From contig NZ_CP123967.1 in the NCBI RefSeq assembly GCF_029917005.1, positions 1,302,001-1,366,000 of the forward strand: a stretch of 64,000 nt of DNA, in the 5' to 3' direction. The notes under the pieces were generated by a model that made no database searches, was not told the origin of the DNA, and worked only from the letters and a program-made list of their open reading frames with translations. The position numbers were made by a program, and so were the translations under genes. Shown piece by piece: positions 8,478 through 17,582 of this stretch (its first letter is position 1; each line of letters starts with the position of its first letter). This DNA comes from Tessaracoccus lacteus (GTDB lineage Bacteria > Actinomycetota > Actinomycetes > Propionibacteriales > Propionibacteriaceae).

Positions 8478-10184
8478 CTACAGCAGCCCTCCGAGGACGA
8501 GCCAGCCGAGCAGGATGCCGACGACGAGCCCGGTCGAGGCGCAGATGAGCGCGACCAGCCACCGCGGCGCCCGGCGCGCGGGTGCCCGCTGCGGCAGACC
8601 CAGCATGAGGCGGAGGGCCGCGGCCGACTGCTGGTCCGTGAACGGTTCGGCGAGCAGTGGTGTCTCCTCGCCGGAGGCGGAGTGCAGCTGCCTGAGCAGC
8701 GAGACGACGAAGCGGTCGGGATCCTTCAGCCGGCCCTGCAACCGTTCCGCTGCCACGATCAGGTCGGGCACCTCGTCCGGAGCCAGGGCCGTTGGGTGTT
8801 TCCGTAGGAAGCTGGCGAGGGCGTTCGACGGCGCCAGGGCGACGAGCAGGTGGAGCCTGGCCGCGGGGGCGGCCTCCATGAGGGCGGCCAGCTCCTCGTC
8901 CCAGCGTGCCTCCCCACGGGCGAACTCGATAGCCCCGGCGACGTTGCGGGGGGCGGCGCGCAGCTGGGCGGCGACGTCGGAGCGGCCGGGGGGGAAGAGG
9001 TCGTCGTTGCCTGACCTGTCCAGGCCGAGGGCCTCCAGCCACGGCGCGGCCGCGCGGAGCTCAGGCGCCGTGCTGCCGTCGAGCACGTCGCGGGCCAGCC
9101 GGGCCCTGTCGACAGGCGCCAGCGACCGCAGGGCCGCGGGGGCGGTCCGTCCCCGCCGGACGGCGGCCTTCTGCAGCCGGACCAGCTCGGGCCAGGGCGC
9201 TTCCCGGGTCACGACGTCGGCCACGCCCTCGGCGACCCAGGTCATGCGGTGCCCGAGCAGCGGTCCCAGCCAGGCGGGGTCCCTGGCCACGAGCTTCGCC
9301 GCGTGCCCGCCGTCAGTCCACCGCTGGCGGTCGGCCTCGACCAACGCGTCCGAGCGCAGCAGGCCTGCCGCCTCGCGGTCGGTCAGCGGCCGCTGGTACT
9401 CCAGTGCCGCGGCCCACTCGAGCGGGTCGGCGGCGTCGACGAGCCGACCAGGGTGGCGACCGGCGGATGCCTCCCGCGCTGCCCAGATGACGGCCTTCGG
9501 CGGCTGTGGAGGCGCGCCGGTCGACGCGGCGGCGAGCTTGAGGAAGGCGGCGTGCTCCTCCGGGTATCGGGCCGCGAGGTCTGCTGGCCAGGGTCCGCTG
9601 ATCAGCGGGCCGTCCCGGCCCGGCCGACGCACCGTGGCCGACGTGGACCAGGCGGTGCGCCGCAGGGTCCCCTCCGGCAGTGCGCGGGAAGCGGCGGCGA
9701 ACAGCGCCGCCGGCGACGCGGTCTCGACGACGGTGAGCGCAGGCGGTGTGGGCTGGTCGAGCAGCGTCGCGAGGAGCCGGAGGAGTTCGTCGGGGCGGCA
9801 CCGCGGCGGAGCAGTCGGGCCTCCGTCATGCAGTGGACTCAGCCAGCCGCCGACCTCGACGTCGGCCAGCGCCCTCGTCACGCAGTCGGCCATCGTCCAG
9901 CCGGCAGGGGCGAGCGCGAACTGCGTCGCGCCGGCGTTGCCGTACCGCCCGCCCGAGCCCTGGAGCACGGTCAGCCAGGCTCCCGCCTCCGGGCTGAAGC
10001 GCCACGTCAGCACGTACAGGGCCTCCAGCGCCCCGTCGGCGACGGGCAGCTGCCGGTAGCTCTGCTCGAGTGACCCGAACAGCGACCTGGTGGGGCCGTC
10101 GATCATCGCCGACGAGAGGTCGGCGTTGGGGTGGTAGCCGGCCCCGGTGTCCGACTTCGTCTGCAGCGTCCAGTCGCCGCTCAT
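8478..10184 (-). CDS. GAP1-like GTPase-associated protein with C-terminal membrane anchor
   Basis: A 568-residue protein, last gene of a four-gene operon. Its start ATG overlaps the stop of the GTPase gene (ATGA), which implies translational coupling. The N-terminal about 150 residues (DWTLQTKSDTGAGYHPNADL, then LTWRFSPEAGAWLTVLQGSGGRYGN) and the all-helical middle match what I remember of the GTPase-associated protein 1 families described from predicted NTP-dependent conflict systems. I cannot verify this without a profile search. The last 27 residues form one hydrophobic helix (WLVALICASTGLVVGILLG), so the bulk is probably cytosolic and tail-anchored. No catalytic residues are evident. It is probably the partner or effector platform for the neighbouring GTPase. 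Confidence 0.65.
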   Translation of the reverse strand: MSGDWTLQTKSDTGAGYHPNADLSSAMIDGPTRSLFGSLEQSYRQLPVADGALEALYVLTWRFSPEAGAWLTVLQGSGGRYGNAGATQFALAPAGWTMADCVTRALADVEVGGWLSPLHDGGPTAPPRCRPDELLRLLATLLDQPTPPALTVVETASPAALFAAASRALPEGTLRRTAWSTSATVRRPGRDGPLISGPWPADLAARYPEEHAAFLKLAAASTGAPPQPPKAVIWAAREASAGRHPGRLVDAADPLEWAAALEYQRPLTDREAAGLLRSDALVEADRQRWTDGGHAAKLVARDPAWLGPLLGHRMTWVAEGVADVVTREAPWPELVRLQKAAVRRGRTAPAALRSLAPVDRARLARDVLDGSTAPELRAAAPWLEALGLDRSGNDDLFPPGRSDVAAQLRAAPRNVAGAIEFARGEARWDEELAALMEAAPAARLHLLVALAPSNALASFLRKHPTALAPDEVPDLIVAAERLQGRLKDPDRFVVSLLRQLHSASGEETPLLAEPFTDQQSAAALRLMLGLPQRAPARRAPRWLVALICASTGLVVGILLGWLVLGGLL

Positions 10185-11875
10185 CTCAGCGCCCCCTGCA
10201 GGACGTCGGCCAGCACCTGGAGCACGCCGGAGTTCTCCGCCAGCCTGGCCCGTGGGTCGTCGTCCGCACGGACGGGGCCGTCGCCGGGGAGGAACTCGCG
10301 GGTGCTGGTGAGCGCGAAGCGCAGGTGTGAGCTGTGGGCGCTGATCCCTGCGACCCGGTCCCGGCCGTAGTCGGTGGCGAGCAGCGCCTGCACGAGGACG
10401 GAGCAGGCGACATCGCGGGCCATGAGGTCGAAGCCGGCGGTGGACAGGAACCAGTAGTCGCGGGCGCTCTCCATGGAGACGATGCCGCCGCCGGGCAGGT
10501 TGAGGTCCACCGGCCCCTCGGAGACGATCAGCCGGTGGAACGCCCCGGAGTCCCCGAGGTCCGCGAGCAGCGACGCTGACAGCGCCATCGCCCGCGCGAA
10601 CCGCTGCCCTCCTGGCAGGGCGGAGATGGGCTGCAGCAGACGGTCGGCCGCCGCGGTCCGTGCCCCGTCGAAGCCGCAGAGGTGGACGAGCGCGGCGGCC
10701 CCGGCCTCGACGAAGGCGTTGAGCGAGGCAGCCTTGTCGGTGGCCTCGGCCCAGAGGAACGACCAGCGGTCCAGGCCGTGGTGGCCGACCTGGCGGCGGG
10801 CCAGGATGCGGTGCAGCGCGTCGGACTTGGCCAGGCACAGGGTGAGCGGGATGCTGCGGGTCGCCCCGTCGGCGACGCTGCCCATCGACTGCAGGAAGAC
10901 CAGCAGGGACTCTGTCTCCTTGCGGCTCATCCGGTGGGCCACCTCGGGGGTCACGTTCGACCTCTTGCGCAGGGCGGCCTCCCGCTCCGTCGGGTCGAGC
11001 GCGCCGAAGACGCCGCCCAGCGACATGCAGTCGATCACGGCGACGAACTGGTGGGTGTAGCTCAGCTGCGCGAGGTCGCTGCGGGACATGGGAGGGAGCG
11101 GCTCGTCGGAGCCGGTGCCGCCGGAGAGGTGACGGACGATCTCGCCGGGCAGGTCGATGATGGGGGTGATGGATTTGGCGGTGGCCCCGCCGCGCTCCTG
11201 GTACGTCGTGAGCACGTAGGGGGTGCGCACGCTGCCCCAGTCGCGGATCTCCTCGCCGGTGGCGAAGGGCAGGAGGCGCGCGAGCAGGTCGTCGAGCTCC
11301 TGCGCCTGCTCCCAGCCGCCCAGATAGGCGAGGTAGTTCTGGAGGGTGTCGCGCGCTGTCTTGTCGAAGCTGGTCGTCGGCAGCAGCGCTCCGTCGTCGA
11401 GGGTCGGCCCCTCGGCGGGGCTGGGCAGCCGGTCGATGTCGATGGCCGAGGCCGAGATCCCCTCAATCATGCAGAACGTCGGGTCGGGCGTCTGGGCCTC
11501 GAAGCGCAGCGCCCGGACGAGCTGCGACTTCCCACTGCCCGTGGAGCCGAGGAGGCGGATGACGTTGGGCGACTCCCGCAGCGGCTCGGCGGGCGCGTCG
11601 GTTGGGGCGGCGTCGGCGCGCAGGACCCAGGCGACCAGCCGCTGGTGCCAGGCGCGGCGCCTCCCGGGCTGCGCGATCGGGCGCGGCCGCATGTGGCCGA
11701 GGCGGCAGATCGTCCAGCGCTGGTTCGGCTCGCCCGACCCATCCCACCGGCCCATGCCCTCCCGCTGGCCGGTGGCCGTGTGGAACAGGCGGAACGTCTG
11801 GGCGTGGCCGACCTGGCAGACGAGCAGGGTCAGCCACTCGCCGTCCTCGTGGCCGCAGAAGTAGCACGCCGTCAT
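10181..11875 (-). CDS. P-loop GTPase with Zn-ribbon-like N-terminus (double-GTPase-like)
   Basis: The 564-residue soluble protein begins with Cys/His pairs C4-x2-C7, C20-x3-H24 and C57-x3-H61, a likely metal-binding module. A Walker A motif, GSTGSGKS, is at residues 110-117. Later PIIDLPGE fits the G3 motif, and LCLAKSD fits a G4 motif with AKSD in place of NKxD. A long insert separates G1 from G3. This matches my memory of the DO-GTPase group linked to GAP1-like proteins, but the assignment needs a profile search. The ATG at 11875 sits 4 bp after the stop of the 89-residue membrane protein. It overlaps the GAP1-like gene by ATGA. It could be a switch subunit controlled by the kinase of the same operon. 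Confidence 0.7.
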   Translation of the reverse strand: MTACYFCGHEDGEWLTLLVCQVGHAQTFRLFHTATGQREGMGRWDGSGEPNQRWTICRLGHMRPRPIAQPGRRRAWHQRLVAWVLRADAAPTDAPAEPLRESPNVIRLLGSTGSGKSQLVRALRFEAQTPDPTFCMIEGISASAIDIDRLPSPAEGPTLDDGALLPTTSFDKTARDTLQNYLAYLGGWEQAQELDDLLARLLPFATGEEIRDWGSVRTPYVLTTYQERGGATAKSITPIIDLPGEIVRHLSGGTGSDEPLPPMSRSDLAQLSYTHQFVAVIDCMSLGGVFGALDPTEREAALRKRSNVTPEVAHRMSRKETESLLVFLQSMGSVADGATRSIPLTLCLAKSDALHRILARRQVGHHGLDRWSFLWAEATDKAASLNAFVEAGAAALVHLCGFDGARTAAADRLLQPISALPGGQRFARAMALSASLLADLGDSGAFHRLIVSEGPVDLNLPGGGIVSMESARDYWFLSTAGFDLMARDVACSVLVQALLATDYGRDRVAGISAHSSHLRFALTSTREFLPGDGPVRADDDPRARLAENSGVLQVLADVLQGALR

Positions 11876-11879
11876 CGGT

Positions 11880-12149
11880 TCAGCCCGCCCAGCCGATGAG
11901 GTGCGCGACCCAGCCGAGCACGAGGCCGGCGACGCCCATGGCGAGCACAAGGATCGCCTGCAGGTAGCGGCGTCCGGTCCGCAGCGGGGCCTCCTTCTCC
12001 CTGAGGTAGGCGTCGACCGCCAGCTGCGACGTCCGCGACGGGGTCGTCAGCCGGGTCCTGACGGCACGGTCGTCGGCGCCCGAGAAGGGGTAGTCGTCGG
12101 GGACGACGGTGCGGAACAGGTAGTCGATGAGCCTGTCGAGGGTCTTCAC
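11880..12149 (-). CDS. small C-terminally anchored membrane protein, 89 aa
   Basis: A charged N-terminal segment (MKTLDRLIDYLFRTVVPDDYPF) is followed by a basic helix and one hydrophobic C-terminal helix at about residues 62-85. The GTG start overlaps the stop of the kinase gene (GTGA), and the GTPase start follows 4 bp after its own stop, so it lies inside a tightly coupled operon. I do not recognise a family. The shared tail-anchor layout with the kinase and the GAP1-like protein suggests a structural or adaptor subunit of one membrane complex. Confidence 0.75.
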   Translation of the reverse strand: MKTLDRLIDYLFRTVVPDDYPFSGADDRAVRTRLTTPSRTSQLAVDAYLREKEAPLRTGRRYLQAILVLAMGVAGLVLGWVAHLIGWAG

Positions 12150-13354
12150 GGCATCCCCCAGGTGATGAGAAAGGCGATGATCGCGACGATCACGCCCAGC
12201 GCGATGGTCGGCGGGAGAGAGCGGCGGATGTCTCGTCGGAAGCGTTCCTCCAGAGCCCCGCGGATCGTCGCCTGGAACACGGCCGCGTGCCGGTCGATCC
12301 GCTCCCGGGCTGCCGTGACAGCCCTGTCGAAGACGGCGCGGTTCTCGTCGCTGACGAGCTCGATCGCCGACGCCGTCGGGACGGCAAGGGGAGCCTCGAC
12401 CCGGGTGTGCGCCAAATCGGTCGGCAGCACCTGCGTCCCCTGCGGGCCCGGCCCGGCTGCCCTGAGGGTCGTCGCGGTGTCGGACGCGATGGTCTGCGTC
12501 GCGGTGCCGCCGAACGACGCAACGTGCAGCACCGCGTCGGACATCGAAGCGGCGGTCGGGTAGCGGTCCTCGGGGCGAGGCGACAACGCCGTGATCAGCA
12601 GCTGCCCGACGGCGGCTGATCCGGGGAAGGACTGGAAGATCGCACTCCAGTCGGGCGACTGTTTCGCCCGCATCGTCGCGGGGGAGTCACCGACGGGGAA
12701 CGGGTGGCGGCCGCTGAGCAGCTCGAAGAGCACCACGGCGAGGCTGTACAGGTCCGTGCGAGGGTCGACGGGGCACGCGTCCATCTGCTCGGGCGACATG
12801 TACCTCCACTTGCCGATCACGGAGCCGACCTCCGTGAGCCGCGGCGAGGACGACGGGCTCAGGGCGATGCCGAGGTCGATGATGGTCGCGTGACCATCGG
12901 GCCCGATCATGATGTTGCGTGGGCACAGGTCGCGGTGGATGATGCCGGCTGCGTGCAGGTGCTGGAGGCCGTTCAGGACCCCGACGGCGATGCCGGCCGC
13001 CTCGTCCCAGCCCATCGGCCCTGTCAGGCGCATCCGCTCGTCGAGCGTGACGCCGTCGACGTGCTCCAGCACGAGGTAGGGGACCGGGGTCCGCGAGCTG
13101 GCCTGGGGGTGGACGTCCATCCCGGAATCGATCAGCCGCACGGTGTTCGGGTTCGGTGCGGCGAGCAGCGCCCGCCCCTCGGCCTCGAATCTGGCGCGCA
13201 TGGACTCGTCGGCGTCGACCTTCGAGAACTTGATCATCGCCCTTGTGCCGGCGCCGTCGACGGCTGGGAACAGCACGCTCATGCCGCCGCGGGTCGGAAG
13301 CCCGTAGATGCTCCACCGGCCGCCGATGATCGTGTGCGGATGCTCTGATATCAA
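12146..13354 (-). CDS. Ser/Thr protein kinase (PknB-like) with C-terminal membrane anchor
   Basis: The 402-residue protein has a eukaryotic-type kinase domain. K42 (AMIK) is the ATP-binding lysine, HRDLCPRN at 140-147 is the catalytic loop, DLG at 160-162 replaces DFG, and MSPEQ follows the activation segment. The Gly-rich loop is GLPTRGGMSVLF. After the kinase come a Thr/Ala/Pro linker, a helical segment and one C-terminal hydrophobic helix. There is no PASTA domain, so this is not the PknB of cell division. TTG at 13354 is preferred because GGGGAGG lies upstream. It is the first gene of the operon and its stop overlaps the next start. It may phosphorylate the GTPase or the GAP1-like protein, which is inference. 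Confidence 0.9.
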   Translation of the reverse strand: MISEHPHTIIGGRWSIYGLPTRGGMSVLFPAVDGAGTRAMIKFSKVDADESMRARFEAEGRALLAAPNPNTVRLIDSGMDVHPQASSRTPVPYLVLEHVDGVTLDERMRLTGPMGWDEAAGIAVGVLNGLQHLHAAGIIHRDLCPRNIMIGPDGHATIIDLGIALSPSSSPRLTEVGSVIGKWRYMSPEQMDACPVDPRTDLYSLAVVLFELLSGRHPFPVGDSPATMRAKQSPDWSAIFQSFPGSAAVGQLLITALSPRPEDRYPTAASMSDAVLHVASFGGTATQTIASDTATTLRAAGPGPQGTQVLPTDLAHTRVEAPLAVPTASAIELVSDENRAVFDRAVTAARERIDRHAAVFQATIRGALEERFRRDIRRSLPPTIALGVIVAIIAFLITWGMP

Positions 13355-13482
13355 CGCGCCTCCCCGTCTGCTCGGGCAAGGCTACTGGATCCGCGCTGCC
13401 CGGCGGGTGCCAACCCAGGGGCCCGCGGTACGATCCCGGGTCCGGTCAGGGGAAGCCCTGACCGGACGCCGTGCACCGTCAA

Positions 13483-14037
13483 TCAGATCCGCGCGGCCCG
13501 GCGGATGCTCTGCTGGGCCCGCCGCACGCTGTCCGCGTCGTCGGCGCTGATGCGGAAGGTGGTGCCGTCCTGCACGATGCGTGCGTCGTGGGCGCTGCGG
13601 ATGCCGCGGATGGTGGCTCCGCCCTTCCCGATCACCCGCCCGAGGGAAGCGCGGGGGACGGTCACCTCGCCGGTGTAGTCGGCCCATGCCGTCGACTTGA
13701 CGACCGCCTCCCGCTCGGGAGGCCAGGGCGCGACGACCCACACCTTCAGCGTGCGGCCGCCGAGGTCGCGCTCCAGCCGCACGCTGCCCTCGGCCGCGTC
13801 CGCCACGGCCCGCTCGGGCCTGGTGACGACGGCGCGGACGTTGTCGATCGAGACCCCGCGCTGGGACATGCGCTCACGCGCGTGGGTCGTCCACCGGACC
13901 TCGGCACCGGCGGGCAGCCGGGGGACGGCCGGCCGCGTCGGCGCGGTGGGGCGCGTCGGGCGGCGCAGGAGACGTAGCGCGACGAGCGCCAGCACGGCGA
14001 TCAGCAGCGCGACAAGCAGCACCTCGGTGGGGGGCAT
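13483..14037 (-). CDS. membrane-anchored DUF4258-KH domain protein
   Basis: The 184-residue product starts with one N-terminal membrane helix (LLVALLIAVLALVALRLL) and a Pro/Thr/Arg linker. Then comes a DUF4258-like segment, TTHARERMSQRGVSIDNVRAVV, a fold related to RelE/BrnT-type nucleases. The C-terminus is a KH domain with the RNA-binding loop RVIGKGGATIRGI. ATG at 14037 has GAGGAG upstream. The domain combination suggests an RNA-binding protein tethered to the inner face of the membrane. Whether the DUF4258 part is an active nuclease or only binds RNA cannot be told. It lies 128 bp from the kinase operon on the same strand and could be co-transcribed ahead of it. Confidence 0.75.
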   Translation of the reverse strand: MPPTEVLLVALLIAVLALVALRLLRRPTRPTAPTRPAVPRLPAGAEVRWTTHARERMSQRGVSIDNVRAVVTRPERAVADAAEGSVRLERDLGGRTLKVWVVAPWPPEREAVVKSTAWADYTGEVTVPRASLGRVIGKGGATIRGIRSAHDARIVQDGTTFRISADDADSVRRAQQSIRRAARI

Positions 14038-14154
14038 CGTTCTCCTCGGGGTCGATCCGGCCTCCGATGCTAGGCCACCGCGCCCCGGGGGCACGAGACG
14101 CGTCCCGATCAACTACATTGGGTAGTGGACATGGTGGCGAGGATGCCGTCGACC

Positions 14155-14205
14155 CGGGACATCGACGTCCCAGGCGATTCGGTCCCCGCGGCGATGTCCG
14201 GGGAC
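14155..14205 (+). promoter_or_regulatory. structured leader upstream of the ASCH gene
   Basis: Two hairpins lie in the untranslated stretch before the ASCH gene: GGGAC at 14156-14160 with GTCCC at 14167-14171, and GTCCCCG at 14182-14188 with CGGGGAC at 14199-14205. The strong ribosome-binding site AAGGAGG follows about 12 bp later. This may be a regulatory leader. No known riboswitch family is recognised. Confidence 0.4.
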
Positions 14206-14232
14206 TCGTATCGATCAAGGAGGATCATCACC

Positions 14233-14730
14233 GTGAGTACCGCCGCCGCCTTCGCACCTGCCCGCCGGACGGGCCTGCCTGAGATGCGGTTGCTGAGCGT
14301 TCGCCAACCCTGGGCCTGGCAGATTCTGCACGAACACAAGGATGTCGAGAACCGGATCATCCCCACCAGCGGGTACCGGGGCTGGGTGGCGATCCACGCC
14401 GCCAGGACGCCCGATGAGGAGGCCCTCGGCCTCCTGCCCGCCGTCCCCCCTCAGTGGGTCGACGCCGACCGCCAGTTCGAGTACGAGGCCGTCATCGGTG
14501 TCGTCAGGCTCGTCGACGTCCACGACGCCTCCTGGTGTGGTGAGGACCAGTACGGCCGCCCTCTGGAGATGTGCTCGCCGTGGGCGCTCAGGTCCTTCCT
14601 GCACCTCGTGCTCACGGACCCCCACCCGCTGCCGCAGCCCATCCCGCGGATCGGGCGCCTCGGGCTGGGCCTCGCGCGCCCTGACCGCCACCTCGTCGAG
14701 AAGGTCTGCGAGCAGCTGCCTTTCCTGTGA
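14233..14730 (+). CDS. ASCH domain protein
   Basis: The 165-residue protein contains the ASCH signature LLSVRQPWAWQILHEHKDVENRI followed by YRGWVAIHAA. This is a small beta-barrel related to PUA domains that binds RNA or modified nucleosides. A nuclease activity is known for some members. The GTG at 14233 has AAGGAGG 9 bp upstream, so it is preferred over starts further 5'. The second half (GVVRLVDVHDASWCGEDQYG, CSPWAL) matches ASCH proteins that cover the whole chain. A possible bidirectional terminator follows. The substrate is unknown. Confidence 0.85.
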   Translation: MSTAAAFAPARRTGLPEMRLLSVRQPWAWQILHEHKDVENRIIPTSGYRGWVAIHAARTPDEEALGLLPAVPPQWVDADRQFEYEAVIGVVRLVDVHDASWCGEDQYGRPLEMCSPWALRSFLHLVLTDPHPLPQPIPRIGRLGLGLARPDRHLVEKVCEQLPFL

Positions 14731-14734
14731 CGCC

Positions 14735-14766
14735 GACGCCCTCGGCCGTCAGCGGCCAAGGGCGTC
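14735..14766. terminator. possible bidirectional terminator between convergent genes
   Basis: GACGCCCT pairs with AGGGCGTC over 8 bp with an inner GGCC/GGCC helix. It lies in the 18-bp gap between the ASCH stop and the lipoprotein stop and extends into the latter. Confidence 0.5.
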
Positions 14767-15216
14767 CTCGGGGATCACCTCCGCGAGAGCTTCCGCCTGC
14801 GCTGGCGGGTCGGGGAACCGGATCATCACACTCTCTGCGCTGCCGGAGAAGGCGGTGTTGACGACTTCGCCCCCGCAGTCGAAGGTCGCGGACGAGATGG
14901 GTGTGTCGTCAACGACGAGCTCGTAGCTGATGCGGTCTACCCCCACGCAGGCCGCGCGCACGACGTAGCTGCCGTCGGTGGCCGGACCGACATGGGTCCC
15001 CACCTCACCGTCCCCAGCTTCCGCGTACGCGACCGCCTCGGCGCAGGGGGATTCGGGCACCTCGAAGGAGGCGCCGGTGGGGGAGACCGTCGGCGAAGCC
15101 ACCGGCGTCGAGGCTCCCGTCGAGCTCGGCGGGTCTGTCGCCACGGGTGCGGCGGTGCAGGCTGCCAGCCCAGCGAGCACGATCGCCGACAGCGCCAGCG
15201 GAATGCGTCGTCTCAT
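14749..15216 (-). CDS. predicted lipoprotein, 155 aa
   Basis: MRRRIPLALSAIVLAGLAAC is a lipoprotein signal peptide with a lipobox ending in Cys20, followed by a Ser/Thr/Pro-rich tether and a small domain. The domain has two or three Cys residues (PCAEAV, AACVGV, FDCGGE) that could form disulfides outside the membrane. ATG at 15216 has AGGAGG at an ideal distance and removes an unlikely upstream leader. No family is recognised. It is a single gene downstream of, and on the same strand as, a tRNA. Confidence 0.8.
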   Translation of the reverse strand: MRRRIPLALSAIVLAGLAACTAAPVATDPPSSTGASTPVASPTVSPTGASFEVPESPCAEAVAYAEAGDGEVGTHVGPATDGSYVVRAACVGVDRISYELVVDDTPISSATFDCGGEVVNTAFSGSAESVMIRFPDPPAQAEALAEVIPEDALGR

Positions 15217-15270
15217 GAGAAGACCTCCTGGTTCGATACTCGGGAGGCTACTGGGACCAGAGCGTGTGCG

Positions 15271-15284
15271 CGGGCGATCGCCCG
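15271..15284. repeat. 14-bp perfect palindrome upstream of the lipoprotein gene
   Basis: CGGGCGATCGCCCG reads the same on both strands. It lies between the tRNA 3' end and the lipoprotein start and could be a protein-binding site. No regulator is assigned. Confidence 0.5.
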
Positions 15285-15340
15285 GTCTCGACGCGAGGTC
15301 CACTCGGGGAAGCACCAGCGTGCTGTTGTGGCGGCGGAGA

Positions 15341-15417
15341 TGGTGGGGCGTGCGGGGCTCGAACCCGCGACGGGCGGATTATGAGTCCGCTGCTCTAACC
15401 GGCTGAGCTAACGCCCC
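15341..15417 (-). tRNA. tRNA with CAT anticodon (Met, or Ile2)
   Basis: The 77-nt gene has the acceptor stem GGGGCGT/ACGCCCC, D-arm GCTC/GAGC, anticodon stem GCGGA/TCCGC around CTCATAA, and T-loop TTCGAGC. CCA is encoded at 15341-15343. The perfectly paired first base pair and the lack of initiator features argue against initiator Met. Elongator Met and lysidine-modified Ile2 cannot be separated by eye. Confidence 0.93.
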
Positions 15418-15455
15418 TCGTGCGGCCCCAACCCTAGCGGGCCAGCGCCGGATCG

Positions 15456-16373
15456 TCAGAGCTTGGGGTTGGGAGACGGGTCGCCGGGGCCGGACTGCGA
15501 GCCGCTCGGGATGTTCATCGACGGTGAGTGCGAGTACGGGTTGTTGTCGTCGCCGGGCGACGGGCTGCCGCTGGGGGAGCCGCCCGACGGGGACGGCGAC
15601 CCGGATGCCGAGCCTGACGGGGAGCCGGAACCCTCGGAGGGCGAGCCGCTCGGGGATCCGGAACCGCCGGACCCCTCGGCTGACGACGGGATCGGCTGGG
15701 GAGCGTTGACGAGCGGCTGGTTCTGGAACACGAGGATCGCGAGCAGCAGCGCCAGCGCCGCTATCAGCGCCATCAGCAGGAACGAGACCAGGATGGTGAT
15801 CCAGCCGGCGCGGTCCTTGCGGCCCGGCCAGGAAAGCGGCCACACGCGGGTCGTGCCCGTGGCGGTGTCGTCGATCCAGTGCAGCTTGTAGTCCGGCCCC
15901 GACGGCTCGCTGAGCGGAGGCGACATCATCAGGTCGATGGCGCGCAGCACCCGCATGGCCTCGCGGGCGGCATCGGCGGACCCGTCGAAGGCGAGGGCGG
16001 CCCACGGGGCAAGTGGGGTGTGACCGACCAGCGTCGGGTCGTCGTCCTCGGGCCGGAACCGGACCTTGAGGAGACCCTCGTCCTGGTCCTGGCCCCCGCG
16101 GGCCACGACGGTGTCGATGTGCATGGCATTGATCTCGCCGGAGAACCGCGACCTCGCCGCCGCGTCCCGCGCCGCGCCGGCCGAGAGCAGGATCAGCATG
16201 ACGGCGTCGCCGCCACTCTCGTGGGCCACGTACGTGGTCCCGGCAGGGGTCGCGTTGAGGCGGGCGTCGAGCCAGAAGTCGCCGACCTTGACCGGGTCCG
16301 TGTCCAGCAACGGTGCATGCGTCGCCAGCGGGGCGGAACCGGTGCCGTCGTCGGGGACTGACTCGTTGCTCAT
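15456..16373 (-). CDS. single-pass membrane protein with Ser/Gly/Pro-rich tail
   Basis: The 305-residue protein has an N-terminal region of about 185 residues, one membrane helix at residues 191-216, and a long low-complexity tail of Ser, Gly, Pro and Asp repeats (SPSGSPSEGSGS-type). The N-terminal half resembles the lobe layout of degenerate protein kinases seen in actinobacterial membrane proteins (GTTYVAHESGGDAVMLILLS, then SRFSGEINAMHIDTVVARG), but no catalytic loop is present. The gene diverges from moxR, and the 139-bp gap between them must hold both promoters. The tail probably lies outside the cell. No SD precedes the ATG at 16373. Confidence 0.65.
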   Translation of the reverse strand: MSNESVPDDGTGSAPLATHAPLLDTDPVKVGDFWLDARLNATPAGTTYVAHESGGDAVMLILLSAGAARDAAARSRFSGEINAMHIDTVVARGGQDQDEGLLKVRFRPEDDDPTLVGHTPLAPWAALAFDGSADAAREAMRVLRAIDLMMSPPLSEPSGPDYKLHWIDDTATGTTRVWPLSWPGRKDRAGWITILVSFLLMALIAALALLLAILVFQNQPLVNAPQPIPSSAEGSGGSGSPSGSPSEGSGSPSGSASGSPSPSGGSPSGSPSPGDDNNPYSHSPSMNIPSGSQSGPGDPSPNPKL

Positions 16374-16512
16374 CGGGACTATCGAACCACACCGGGCCAA
16401 GTGGCCGCCCCTCATCGCGGCCGCCGTGGACCCGATGTCGCCGCGACGGTGTGCTGGTGTGGGGGCGCTATCGTTGTGGCGGACCCGACGACACATCCCA
16501 AGGAGTGACCGC

Positions 16513-17577
<1,065 letters not shown>

Positions 17578-17582
17578 GACCC

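Noticed and set aside
12146-13354. PknB of the cell-division cluster
   Set aside because: No PASTA domains and no division genes nearby; it belongs to the GTPase operon.
15463-15891. Asp/Gly/Pro-rich plus-strand frame
   Set aside because: Complement of the low-complexity tail of the minus-strand membrane protein.
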